A DNA stretch of 64,000 nt, from NCBI GenBank assembly GCA_029582155.1, contig CM055901.1:49667206-49731205 (forward strand), given 5' to 3'. Numbering within the stretch: the first letter of the stretch is position 1; each line of letters opens with the position of its first letter. The translations under genes and the position numbers were made by a program. Shown piece after piece: positions 48,101 through 52,319 of the stretch. The notes under the pieces were generated by a model that was not told where the DNA came from, ran no database searches, and saw nothing but the letters and a program-made list of their open reading frames with translations. The stretch is from Panopea generosa (Eukaryota > Mollusca > Bivalvia > Adapedonta > Hiatellidae).

Positions 48101-50420
48101 TTCTTACCTCTGACCTCTCCCTCAAACACAACTACCGCCAGGTGATATTGAGCAGGATGTATTAGATGTTCTACACCCTCTTTGCATATCACTTCCATAT
48201 AGAACTGCAAGCTTTCTGTACTTGTCTGTTTTGGCACATTCTGGAAAAAGAAAAAGTCTTTTTGTTAAAGTACTTTTACAATAATGAAATATATGTACAA
48301 TGTATAAGTTTTTACTCTCGCGCTTTCAACTTGTCATTTTGGCGAGAAAATAATGAAAATGACACATGTGACTATTTTGTAATATTTCCATGTGTAGTTA
48401 TTGTAATACGAAATAGAAATACAATGATGGAGTGAAAGTATTAAGAAAATGAAACAGTGTTAGATAAGACTTCTTTATTAGATCTTGTGCGAGAGTGTGA
48501 CAGATAAGAAATTGGGTTGCTAGGTATAGCATGAAGTATTGTCATATAGCCACAAATACAATATGTCAATATGTTACATATTTAACGAGACAGTGACAAT
48601 TACCTTAAACCACGCACCTGGTGCAAAAAAAAATTCTGAATTAAACAAAAAGTTTATGATAATGAAGGGACTTAACTCAAACATTATTATCAAAGTAGGC
48701 CCGCTCAATCCACTATTTAAAATCTGATGGTAATAATTAAGTAACAATCACCATATCTACTGACCAAGTTTGGGGAAGATCTGGTAAACAATGTGGGTGC
48801 TTGTGAAAATATTATGTCAATAGGACAATTTTTGGAGATTCAAGGTTCAAAGCTTCAACAATACCAATTGTTGTCACATTTGGCTGATAACCTGATAACT
48901 AATGTATGTGTTTTGGTGAGCATCTAATGAAAATGAGTGTGCTACAATGCACACAATGTCAAATGTCTATTTTTTGACAATTCAAGGGCCATAACTTAAG
49001 CAGTAAATATTCAGTTTTCTCAGTTCAATATCTTATATTATATTTATTATAGCTACATAACTACTGTATAAGTTTGGTGAATATTCAATGAAAAAAGCAG
49101 GAATGCACAAAAAGTAAAAAAACATAATTTCAAGGGCCACAACTCTGACATTAATCATCACATTGCTAATTCAAGTTCAAATTTGGTGAAGATCAAATGA
49201 AAAGGTGGGTACAAGAGTGGGCACAATGTCAAATATTTTTTATAATTCAAATGCCCTTATTCTTACAATAATAATCCAACTAGGTCAGTTCAACAATTTG
49301 TCTTATACCTGTTCAACTACTTGTAAGTTTGGTGGGAATCAATGAAAAGTGCTTTTACTGAAATGCCCAAGGGCAATTTTTGATGATTAAAAGGGCACAA
49401 AACCAGGCCCAGTTAGATCAGTCAGTACGTCTGGTTATCAACTCATTAATTGGTCGAGAGTTTGAATCCACGTCCGGTCAATCTCCGTGATGACTGAAAT
49501 ACAACATTGCTTCTCATTGTCATTCATCTCCTACCACTGATTCAAGTGGGAAAGTTATCAGCTACTTGTGCAGATGGGTGTGTTTGAGTACTGGTTACCT
49601 TTCAGGATCCCAGGGAAGAGGGGTTAGGTGATCAATAACTGATCATCTGTTAGGCTTCGGTGGAATAAAATTGACTCAAAATATTCAAATAAACAAACAA
49701 ATCAAAAGCCACAACTCTGGCATTAATTATCTGGAAACTTCTCTAAATGGGTGTCATGTACATTTCATCATTTTTGTTATAGCTGTAATTATAGTTGAAT
49801 ATCAACCCGAGTTGTTCCACTGTGCTAAATGAATAAAATGAGTAATGACAAGTAAACAGTTATTCTATGTCATGTATGCAGTAAAAGCTAATAAATTGAG
49901 AAAATATAAAATTGGCTTCAATTACTGATGTTCTACAGGCATCCAGGGGTCTTATTCACCCACCATTCTAGAGAATATTCTTAGACTTAGCTGGGAAATT
50001 CAAATTTCAACCTTAGATATCTAGATTACCATGACAGATAGAATAATTCTGAAAGTTTATTTGACTATATATTAGGTTTCCATGCTTGCTTCAGTTCAAG
50101 TCTAAGAATATTCTTAAGAATGGTTGATGAATACCACCGCCAGGTTTTAGTGTCATTTAGCATTTGATGTTCTGTTTGTTTTTTCGACTTGTTGTCTATA
50201 TACATGTATACATTGCAAGTGAGTCTGGAATGCAAAACCTCCTTGGGGCTTGAGTCAGCACACCTTAAAACAAAAATTCATTCATTTAGTTATAATATAA
50301 ATTATTAAGTTGATCAAAGTTTTTCCTGTTTTTTCTACTAACCTTAACAACTATAGTCTTAGACAACATCTCATCATCTCCGTATATGTCCCTAAGCGTA
50401 AGGTTTCCTGATGAAGCCAT
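19238..50420 (-). CDS. PARP14-like: PARP14-like ADP-ribosyltransferase, 17 coding exons
   Basis: I assembled 17 exons; all introns are GT-AG, all phases agree, and the sum is 5001 nt (1666 aa plus stop). Domains in order: RRM1 about 20-93, RRM2 about 98-190, basic tract 283-294, KH-like repeats about 300-640, an acidic and polar linker, macrodomain about 838-1010, a disordered repeat linker to about 1220, more KH-like sequence to about 1345, and the PARP catalytic domain about 1430-1666. The architecture matches the PARP14/PARP10 'macro-PARP' group, which ADP-ribosylates proteins and nucleic acids and acts in interferon, antiviral and stress responses. The putative triad is H1531, Y1562, E1646. 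The exact orthologue is uncertain because there is only one macrodomain and the triad is H-Y-E. Confidence 0.92.
19516..21000 (-). other. PARP14-like: Intron 16 of PARP14-like gene
   Basis: The donor on the minus strand is GTAAGG. The intron is AT-rich and includes a perfect short palindrome GTGGCTAAAATTTAGCCAC at 19875-19893 and several TGGCT repeats. No other element is recognised. Confidence 0.7.
21001..21771 (-). CDS. PARP14-like: PARP exon 16: KH-like end and catalytic core
   Basis: It begins KNSYTIRGHKNDVVKVTKLI, the last strand and helix of a KH-like unit. After a charged linker comes the start of the PARP fold (LVNQTW, KIQRIENLKLYQPY), then EYYFFHGT with the catalytic His 1531 and FGSGVYGAES with Tyr 1562. 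It ends at ADQYT and splices with phase 1 to exon 17. Confidence 0.94.
22260..22925 (+). repeat. Dispersed bivalve-style repeat, two sub-copies
   Basis: It begins 'aacaagaggccaagagggcc' plus 'tgaattgctc' (22263). A block ending 'ccatacaatgctacatgtaa' plus 'aatatct' occurs twice (22589 and 22878), each preceded by 'acagtga(t/c)cccagt(a/g)g(c/t)ggccccaaat'. This style of repeat is familiar from bivalve genomes. Its class is unknown to me. Confidence 0.6.
23380..23630 (+). mobile_element. tRNA-derived SINE (family A)
   Basis: Head 'ccttgttagctcagtcagta', with a deletion in the tRNA-like part. The body 'gattcaagtgggaaatttat' and tail 'gctaaatattcaaacaaaaa' match the family. Confidence 0.8.
23810..24079 (-). 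CDS. PARP14-like: PARP exon 15: basic linker and KH-like unit
   Basis: After the acceptor ATATTTCAG it reads PSHHRQVKKTHTKQNRASRF, then LKVKVFAENKETCERARRNL, ending ISENNTKSIK with donor GTACTT. The frame joins exon 14 as VEE-E-PSHH and exon 16 as SIK-G-KNSY. No GxxG loop is visible, so the KH-like assignment is structural guesswork. Confidence 0.88.
24080..24997 (-). other. PARP14-like: Intron 14 of PARP14-like gene
   Basis: It contains a pogo/Tc1-like MITE at 24097-24258, ending 17 bp from the exon 15 acceptor. The rest is AT-rich with no gene. Confidence 0.75.
24097..24258. mobile_element. TA-flanked MITE, pogo/Tc1-like
   Basis: TA target duplications are at 24095-24096 and 24259-24260. 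The ends are CAGTAAAGCCTGTGTTAGTGG and 'ggctgcttaaggcaggttt' plus 'gactg'. Other copies are at 25744, 31860 and 40188. The CAGTCAAACCTGT-type end and TA duplication are typical of Tc1/mariner/pogo-derived MITEs. Confidence 0.8.
24998..25712 (-). CDS. PARP14-like: PARP exon 14: macrodomain end and repeat linker
   Basis: It starts EISFVIFDDETYGTFDKVF, the last strand and helix of the macrodomain. An acidic run (DQDSSDDDDD) follows, then a Gln/Arg/Pro/Ser-rich linker with three imperfect 41-residue repeats built on QPLGLGTGHxQSPR and RPSTDSRGxGHVMSSRQ. It ends KERTFVEE and a split codon. The linker is expected to be disordered. Shadow frames on both strands over the repeats are not genes. Confidence 0.93.
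25744..25921. mobile_element. TA-flanked MITE, pogo/Tc1-like
   Basis: TA at 25742-25743 and 25922-25923. The ends are CAGTGAAACCTATGTAAGTGG and 'ggctgcttaagacaggttt' plus 'gactg'. It lies 31 bp upstream (minus strand) of the exon 14 boundary. Confidence 0.82.
25980..28215. repeat. Dispersed repeat interrupted by the TTAA element
   Basis: It starts 'acaagagctctgagcatgga' plus 'tgctcgtc' and contains the tandem phrase 'aactttaactggtggatgat' plus 'gacgacaacaacgacgcca', once before the insertion and three times after it (28046-28165). It ends 'atgacaatagctctttggtt'. The composite element sits within its TTAA. Confidence 0.6.
26342..28045 (-). mobile_element. TTAA composite element, internally deleted copy
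   Basis: TTAA lies on both sides (26338-26341 and 28046-28049). Read on the minus strand it has a partial terminal unit (28045-27842), a shared internal region (27841-26814) and a full 472-bp terminal unit (26813-26342). The ends are GGACTCACACCACTATTA and TAATAGTGGTGTGAGACG. The same element in full form is at 61024-63332. A B-box-like GGTTCGAACC lies in the terminal unit. The frame 27192-27398 is an antisense chance frame within the shared internal region. Confidence 0.8.
28690..29590. repeat. Dispersed repeat with recurring 'gtgaccttgac' phrases
   Basis: The phrases 'aatgtgaccttga', 'cacatcatcatgtcatgctg' and 'aaagttacagaccggacac' recur five or more times over 900 bp, ending in 'ggacggatggatggacactg'. 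This is an old dispersed bivalve-type repeat of unknown class. Confidence 0.6.
30727..30900 (-). CDS. PARP14-like: PARP exon 13: macrodomain, second half
   Basis: Phase 0 at both ends. It encodes NVTTAMAALFQECEILACKY, then IAIPPLGVGRLYKYP and TVAQCMLGEAERFL. IAIPPLGVGRLYKYP corresponds to the 'AfPaisTGiygyP' loop that contacts ADP-ribose in macrodomains. Confidence 0.93.
31140..31411 (-). mobile_element. tRNA-derived SINE (family A), reverse orientation
   Basis: The reverse complement shows the head (GGGCTTGGTTAGCAGCTTGAT), the 'gagattg...' body with 'ggttaaccttccatggcttc', and the tail with ATGGCATAAAAATGAC. It is more diverged than other copies. Confidence 0.7.
31860..32023. mobile_element. 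TA-flanked MITE, pogo/Tc1-like
   Basis: TA at 31858-31859 and 32024-32025. It starts CAGTCAAACCTGTCTTAAGC and ends 'gaccacttatacaggttt' plus 'gactg'. This copy has the clearest inverted termini. Confidence 0.85.
32128..32250 (-). CDS. PARP14-like: PARP exon 12: macrodomain middle
   Basis: Phase 0 at both ends, acceptor CATTTTAG, donor GTAAAT. Encodes AYERMKLSSSGPVIVTEAFG and ELRCNIVLHVALPKGAGNCH. LRCNIVLHVALP is the central strand of the macrodomain (compare 'cryVlHvv.P'). Confidence 0.92.
32251..32734 (-). other. PARP14-like: Intron 11, with SINE tail fragment
   Basis: At 32549-32650 the phrase 'gtgtccttgagcaagacact' plus 'ttatgcgtatatgcttaata' matches the body of the family C SINE at 57231. 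The rest is AT-rich. Confidence 0.6.
32735..32836 (-). CDS. PARP14-like: PARP exon 11: macrodomain, first half
   Basis: It encodes ADALVNIVAPSKNLEEDSIV and SKSFVKACGQDIVD. ALVNIVAP corresponds to the 'aiVNaaN' strand. The following loop, EEDS, replaces the glycine-rich loop of active ADP-ribose binders. The 3' boundary could instead be at 32741 (GTAGAT donor), which removes two residues and keeps the frame. Confidence 0.88.
33060..33580. repeat. Minisatellite, about 83-bp unit
   Basis: About six copies of a unit with 'ttgtgtatcattatacacat', 'ggatggttacctcccttgga' and 'gaaactgtccccatagttct'. The plus-strand frames here are products of the repeat. Confidence 0.9.
33815..34010 (+). mobile_element. 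tRNA-derived SINE (family B)
   Basis: It matches the copy at 8390 in order: 'aagtggtctaaagtgctggc', a degenerate B box, 'tttatgtgagaaaatttga', 'ggttctactcagattcattc' and the tail 'aaaaatggcgttaaaaccat'. Confidence 0.65.
34360..34819 (-). CDS. PARP14-like: PARP exon 10: disordered linker and macrodomain start
   Basis: It begins RDLAAQRSRPPQPSPLISRR, followed by two copies of a repeat built on REPIM, MYGGYDEPDIQP. After a Ser/Asp/Arg-rich stretch it reads KNMLVVNRSKIVLKKGII, the first strand of the macrodomain. Donor GTAATG, phase 0. Confidence 0.92.
34820..36970 (-). other. PARP14-like: Intron 9 of PARP14-like gene
   Basis: It includes a 44-bp minisatellite (35805-36715). At 35000-35215 the minus strand has a slightly richer segment (MVPRRVKQSWDHCSG before a GTAAAT) that might be a repeat or unused exon. 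Exons 9 and 10 join in frame without it. Confidence 0.7.
35805..36715. repeat. Minisatellite, 44-bp unit
   Basis: About 20 copies of 'ggcctaacaataattgtcaa' plus 'tagcacaatccaagacacaattt'. One unit near 36500 carries a short internal duplication. Frames on both strands over it are artefacts. Confidence 0.93.
36971..37071 (-). CDS. PARP14-like: PARP exon 9
   Basis: It encodes HQDLMTEGGKEKNIRLQEIE and FSRIAAANKRQEF, and joins exon 10 as F-E-RDLAAQ. Highly charged; perhaps a helix or coiled segment in the linker before the macrodomain. Function unknown. Confidence 0.85.
37219..37460. mobile_element. MITE with CTGGGTTGCATTTCAC inverted ends
   Basis: The left end CTGGGTTGCATTTCACAAAA, followed by 'caacttac', is inverted at the right as 'gtaagtttttttgtg' plus AAATGCAACCCAG. 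The TIR is about 28 bp with minor mismatches. No coding capacity. Superfamily not determined. Confidence 0.75.
37490..38490 (-). repeat. Dispersed bivalve-style repeat
   Basis: Recurring phrases are 'gatcatt(g/t)a(c/t)(a/g)ccaaatatgaacaaat' and 'tggg(g/a)ctcctgctggcccct'. It ends 'aggtgagcttaaaacgc', with 'aaaagaccacagacataggg' nearby. Similar endings occur at 45300-45860. Class unknown. Confidence 0.55.
38515..38605 (-). CDS. PARP14-like: PARP exon 8: polar linker
   Basis: It encodes KQNDSDHTSDDNTQNSPREN and TNRAQEKGNW between AATAG and GTAATA. Acidic/polar, likely disordered. Confidence 0.85.
38606..39355 (-). other. PARP14-like: Intron 7, with SINE fragment and MITE
   Basis: A tRNA-like fragment at about 38632-38760 (B-box-like GGGTTCAATCCTC) resembles the family C SINE. 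A second copy of the AT-rich TIR MITE is at 39068-39247. Confidence 0.65.
39068..39247. mobile_element. MITE with AT-rich terminal inverted repeats
   Basis: Begins 'ccattataaattaattgct' plus 'agattatcatcc' and ends 'ggatgataatcttgcgatt' plus 'aatttattatgg'. Related to the copy at 17368-17582, with the same C/G-rich subterminal arms. Confidence 0.75.
39356..39524 (-). CDS. PARP14-like: PARP exon 7
   Basis: After a split Asp codon it reads LDIWLMMKGLNGDNGRQFFV, then AFQRDHSCFIDVSKVGEVAP, ending in a polar tail. The hydrophobic pattern suggests a folded domain continuing from exon 6, perhaps KH-like. I do not recognise a named domain. Confidence 0.9.
40188..40334. mobile_element. TA-flanked MITE, pogo/Tc1-like
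   Basis: Preceded by TA (40186-40187). Ends are CAGTCAAACCTGTCTTAGGC and 'gaccgtttatacaggttt' plus 'gactg'. The right target duplication is altered (TG before TA). Confidence 0.75.
40447..40706 (-). mobile_element. tRNA-derived SINE (family A), reverse orientation
   Basis: The reverse complement carries head CCTGGTTAGCTCAGTTGGTAG, B-box-like GAGTTTGAATCGC and body with GATTCAATTGGAAAAGTTATC. One of the better-preserved heads. Confidence 0.8.
40866..41017 (-). CDS. PARP14-like: PARP exon 6: KH-like segment
   Basis: Acceptor TTTATAATAG, donor GTAAGT. Encodes SKRGILEIRVETRNPMKLAI, then EGEEWVITETKKSVDKIWHE and SIDFRKISQN. Continues the KH-like region of exon 5. Confidence 0.9.
41018..41806 (-). 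other. PARP14-like: Intron 5, with minisatellite at its donor
   Basis: It has a run of about 12 G (41125-41136) and a short-unit minisatellite (41345-41790) that ends about 11 bp from the exon 5 donor (GTATGT on the minus strand). Confidence 0.8.
41345..41790. repeat. Minisatellite, about 20-22-bp unit
   Basis: About 20 copies of 'agtagtacacaccagactag' with 'tgag', 'taag' or 'tgtg' variants between units. Confidence 0.92.
41807..42794 (-). CDS. PARP14-like: PARP exon 5: basic tract and KH-like repeats
   Basis: The largest exon (988 bp). It begins TSQKQNGGVKPKQEVCMVNG, then a Pro/Thr/Tyr-rich stretch and a very basic tract KRGKQRRGRRKK (283-294), a probable nuclear or RNA-binding signal. The rest has alternating strand/helix patterns such as LVIKYKSEESLKLARLTMFE and VIYIEGFVKDKNVAEETKRK, as in the KH-like repeats between RRM and macro regions of PARP14/PARP10. 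These are expected to bind nucleic acid. Confidence 0.93.
42795..43288 (-). other. PARP14-like: Intron 4 of PARP14-like gene
   Basis: AT-rich. A pyrimidine-rich tract (minus strand) precedes exon 5. No element recognised. Confidence 0.7.
43289..43441 (-). CDS. PARP14-like: PARP exon 4: end of RRM2
   Basis: After a split Ala it reads IKSILSKPEHKPNGQLAVQV, then DPYFPSFHDFLLDELKANVA. The pattern (a..iL...h..nG..l.V) is the last helix and strand of the RRM seen in PARP14 and PARP10. Joins exon 5 through a split Glu. Confidence 0.93.
43442..44425 (-). other. PARP14-like: Intron 3, mostly minisatellite
   Basis: A short unique stretch near exon 4 (43442-43740) is followed by a pyrimidine-rich minisatellite (43745-44345). 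Confidence 0.75.
43745..44345. repeat. Minisatellite, about 52-bp unit
   Basis: About 11 copies of 'actcatttttctgtccagta' plus 'tgattcttacttattattaa' plus 'aaacctgttttt'. Alternating variants ('gtataattccttctcattat') give a two-unit higher order. The plus frame 43755-44162 is an artefact. Confidence 0.9.
44426..44668 (-). CDS. PARP14-like: PARP exon 3: end of RRM1 and most of RRM2
   Basis: Encodes LQSCQNRANDKKLEGTVLIF, EDIGSAMGLFLTNIPETCTH, DCLLYYFENKRRSGGSEVDN and KYYAVVMIPDMA. LFLTNIP is RNP2-like and KYYAVVMI is RNP1-like. Donor GTATGA. Confidence 0.93.
44832..45070. mobile_element. MITE with long terminal inverted repeats
   Basis: Left end GTATTTACCAACCATTCTTG plus AGAATATTC; right end GAATATTCTTGAGAATGGTTG plus GTGAATAC. 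TIRs extend about 40 bp including 'agacttgagc'. A second copy is at 49951-50134. Confidence 0.8.
45300..45865 (+). repeat. Dispersed repeat, internally duplicated
   Basis: Starts 'aacaagagttgtcagaagac'. A block of about 185 bp with 'aagtttcatt(c/t)a(c/t)atccaatgagtggttg' is present twice (45400-45590 and 45590-45770). It ends 'atggcaatagctctccttgg' plus 'acttcgtcccagtgagctta', the usual 3' end of this bivalve repeat style. Confidence 0.6.
46030..46291 (+). mobile_element. Degenerate solo terminal unit of TTAA element
   Basis: The phrase 'actgaaaatttgatgcc' and the end CTAGTGGTGTGAGACG match the 472-bp unit seen at 61024 and 62861. The rest is diverged and partly replaced. Apparently a solo unit, low confidence. 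Confidence 0.45.
46300..46735 (+). pseudogene. Possible gene fragment, identity unknown
   Basis: Two overlapping plus frames (46300-46602, 46475-46732) lie in sequence less AT-rich than the intron around it. The first reads MSPQQAVARIILNVIVNVHN after a short leader and has an alternating hydrophobic pattern. I do not recognise the protein. It may be a captured fragment next to the old TTAA-element end, or chance. Confidence 0.25.
47853..48043. mobile_element. MITE with AAAATCTC inverted ends
   Basis: Left 'cccattttcactaaacatct' plus 'caactggagattttcctcaact' is inverted at the right as 'agttgaggaaaatctcttga' plus 'gataattagtgaaatcgg'. TIRs are about 45 bp with mismatches. Single copy in the window. 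Confidence 0.7.
48108..48240 (-). CDS. PARP14-like: PARP exon 2: RRM1
   Basis: Encodes NVPKQTSTESLQFYMEVICK, then EGVEHLIHPAQYHLAVVVFE and GEVR with donor GTAAGA. Together with TIVVK at the end of exon 1 (IVVKNVP, RNP2-like) it forms the first RRM. Confidence 0.93.
48730..49400 (+). repeat. Dispersed repeat
   Basis: Recurring phrases 'aagtttggtgaa(g/t)at', 'gtgggcacaatgtcaaat' and 'caagggccataactt' four or more times, with gradual divergence. Bivalve-style, class unknown. Confidence 0.55.
49403..49700 (+). mobile_element. tRNA-derived SINE (family A)
   Basis: Head 'ggcccagttagatcagtcag', B-box-like GAGTTTGAATCCACG, body 'gattcaagtgggaaagttat' and tail 'aaaatattcaaataaacaaa'. Contains an extra 'acctttcaggatcc' segment shared with the 23380 copy. 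Confidence 0.8.
49951..50134. mobile_element. MITE with long terminal inverted repeats
   Basis: Left 'cttattcacccaccattct' plus 'agagaatattcttagactta', right 'caagtctaagaatattctta' plus 'agaatggttgatgaatac'. Shorter in the centre than the 44832 copy. Confidence 0.75.
50343..50420 (-). CDS. PARP14-like: PARP exon 1 (first coding): start codon
   Basis: The ATG at 50420-50418 opens MASSGNLTLRDIYGDDEMLS, then KTIVVK and donor GTTAGT. This ATG is the first in frame after the acceptor TTCCAG at 50487 and leads straight into RRM1, which supports it as the start. 50421-50486 is 5' UTR of the same exon. Confidence 0.88.
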
Positions 50421-50486
50421 AGTGACCTCTGACCTTTCAACTGTGAAGTTGGCTTCCTCTAGACTTCACAATACACAATCCCCAAC

Positions 50487-51875
50487 CTGGAATGAATATT
50501 ATTCTAATTGTCAATGAAAACTGGATAATGGAAGGAAAGATGTATCAGTCCCACCAGTTGGCAACTATATAATTGCTTGTAAAGCTTCTACACATAATTG
50601 CTTGTGAAGCTTCTACACATAATTGCTTGTGAAGCTTCTACACATAATTGCCTGTGAAGCGTGTAAACATAATTGCCTGTAATGCTTCTACACATAATTG
50701 CTTGTAAAGCTTCTACACATAACTGCTTGTGAAGCTTCTACACATAATTGCCTGTGAAGCATGTAAACATAATTGCCTGTAATGCTTCTACACATAATTG
50801 CCTGTAAAGCTTCTACACATAATTGCCTGTGAAGCTTGTACACATAATTGCTTGTGAAGCTTCTACACATAATTGCCTGTGAAGCGTGTAAACATAATTG
50901 CCTGTAATGCTTCTACACATAATTGCCTGTAAAGCTTCTATGCATAATTGTTTGTGAAGCTTCTGCACATAATTGCCTGTAAAAGTGAACACATATTTGC
51001 TTCTACACATAACTGCTTGTAAAGCTTCTACACATAACTGCCTGTGAAGCATGTACACATAATTGCTTGTAAAGCTTCTACACATAACTGCCTGTGAAAC
51101 GTGTACACATAATTGCTTGTAAAGCTTCTACACATAACTGCCTGTGAAGCATTTATGTGTAAGCTTCTACATAATTGCCTGTAAAGCTTCTACACATAAT
51201 TGCTTGAAAAGCTTCAACACATAAGTCCCTGTAAAGCTTCTACACATACCTGCCTGTAAAGTTTCTACACATAACTGCCTGTAAAGCTTCTACACATAAC
51301 TGCCTGTAAAGTTTCTACACATAATTGCCTGTGAAGCATTTACACATAATTGCTTGTAAAGCTTCTACACATAACAGCCTGTAAAGCTTGTACACATAAT
51401 TGCCTGTAAAAGTGAACACATAATTGCTTGTAAAACTTGTACACATAATAGCCTGATTAAATAATGCGTATGTGAACAGCTTTTTTATTATTTGGATATC
51501 CGATATGGTGTCTATAATCTTGCTTGGGAGACGCAAAATAAAAATCTTTAAAAGGCTACTTAGAATGAATGAATGAATGAATGGTGTTTTATGGCATGTC
51601 GACACATAAATAGGTCATTTTGTGCGCGCAAATTGCTATTTACAGACGTGTAATATGTCGCACTATCCCTTTTCTGTCTCTATTGACTCTAATTTCTTTT
51701 ATGTAACTATTTTTACTATTCTGCATATTCATGTGTTGATCTGAATTTTTCTGTATGTTAATTTGATGTTTTTGTACATGGGATATTTCCTGTTGGCATT
51801 GAATTACCTACAATGTGTTGGTATGCCGTAAAACCCCATTCATTCATTTCAAATTCAGTGAATAAATTTACTTAC
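50487..51875 (-). other. PARP14-like: Likely intron in the 5' UTR
   Basis: Acceptor ATTCCAG at 50487-50493 and a strong candidate donor GTAAGTAAA (minus strand, 51875-51867). Mostly minisatellite (50570-51450) plus unremarkable sequence to 51866. Inferred, no transcript evidence. Confidence 0.55.
50570..51450. repeat. Minisatellite, 25-bp unit
   Basis: About 35 copies of 'cttctacacataattgcctg' plus 'taaag' or 'tgaag', with 'cgtgtaaacataattgcctg' variants at regular spacing. Minus-strand frames (CRSFTSNYV repeats) are artefacts. Confidence 0.94.
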
Positions 51876-51990
51876 TTTTTACATGTCTGACACTGCGTAT
51901 GCGAACAATTGGTGTACCTAATGCTGATTGAACTCAGATTGGATTTATTTACCGACCAAGTTTTAAACGTTATCTGTCCTTTATCGATCG
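51876..51990 (-). other. PARP14-like: Putative non-coding first exon of PARP14-like gene
   Basis: Minus-strand sequence ending 'cagacatgtaaaaa' immediately before GTAAGTAAA. The transcription start is unknown; the upper limit is a guess set just below the IRF-like sites. Confidence 0.4.
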
Positions 51991-52006
51991 GTACATAGTC
52001 AATAAT

Positions 52007-52054
52007 ACTTTCGTTATCAGTTCCTGTAAATTTTGAGCTCCTACTTTCGTTTTC
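52007..52054 (-). promoter_or_regulatory. Two ISRE/IRF-like motifs in putative PARP promoter
   Basis: On the minus strand GAAAACGAAAGT (52054-52043) fits the ISRE consensus GAAANNGAAASY exactly, and GATAACGAAAGT (52018-52007) differs at one position. They are 36 bp apart in the same orientation, about 1.6 kb from the start codon and just upstream of the candidate non-coding exon. Interferon regulatory factors bind such sites. Use of these sites is inferred. Confidence 0.5.
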
Positions 52055-52246
52055 TATTCCCGAGTGTATTGTATAATATTGAAAAGCATTTTATCCAATT
52101 ATATATTTATTGTATTTAAACTGTGTTTTATAAGAGCATAATTCCAGTATAGAGATTAGCAAGCGTAAGCTATGACACAAATAGAGCAGTACCAAAGAAT
52201 TATATAGAGTACATTCCTTGTGTTACCGGGTTTACCAAAATTATGG

Positions 52247-52319
52247 CAATCGGAACATTGCTCGGCCATTTCCGCATATTTCGAACGTACGCGGAAATGG
52301 CCGAGCGATGTTCCGATTG
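52247..52319. repeat. Near-perfect 29-bp inverted repeat, 15-nt loop
   Basis: Left arm CAATCGGAACATTGCTCGGC plus CATTTCCGC (52247-52275) pairs with 52291-52319 with one mismatch. GC-rich compared with its AT-rich surroundings. Could be a small foldback element or a structured promoter feature. Confidence 0.8.

Larger units (their letters stand above)
44669..48107 (-). other. PARP14-like: Intron 2 of PARP14-like gene
   Basis: Contains a long-TIR MITE (44832-45070), a tRNA-like fragment (about 45072-45135, 'agttccaatcctccaccag'), a dispersed repeat (45300-45860), an old TTAA-element end (46030-46291), a possible gene fragment (46300-46735) and a third MITE type (47853-48043). The rest is AT-rich. 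Confidence 0.7.
48241..50342 (-). other. PARP14-like: Intron 1 (coding) of PARP14-like gene
   Basis: Contains a dispersed repeat (48730-49400), a plus-oriented family A SINE (49403-49700) and the second long-TIR MITE (49951-50134). The frame 48166-48435 overlaps exon 2 on the opposite strand and is a shadow. Confidence 0.7.

Noticed and set aside
50688..51605. Minus-strand frames with CRSFTSNYV repeats
   Set aside because: Artefacts of the 25-bp minisatellite in the 5' UTR intron.
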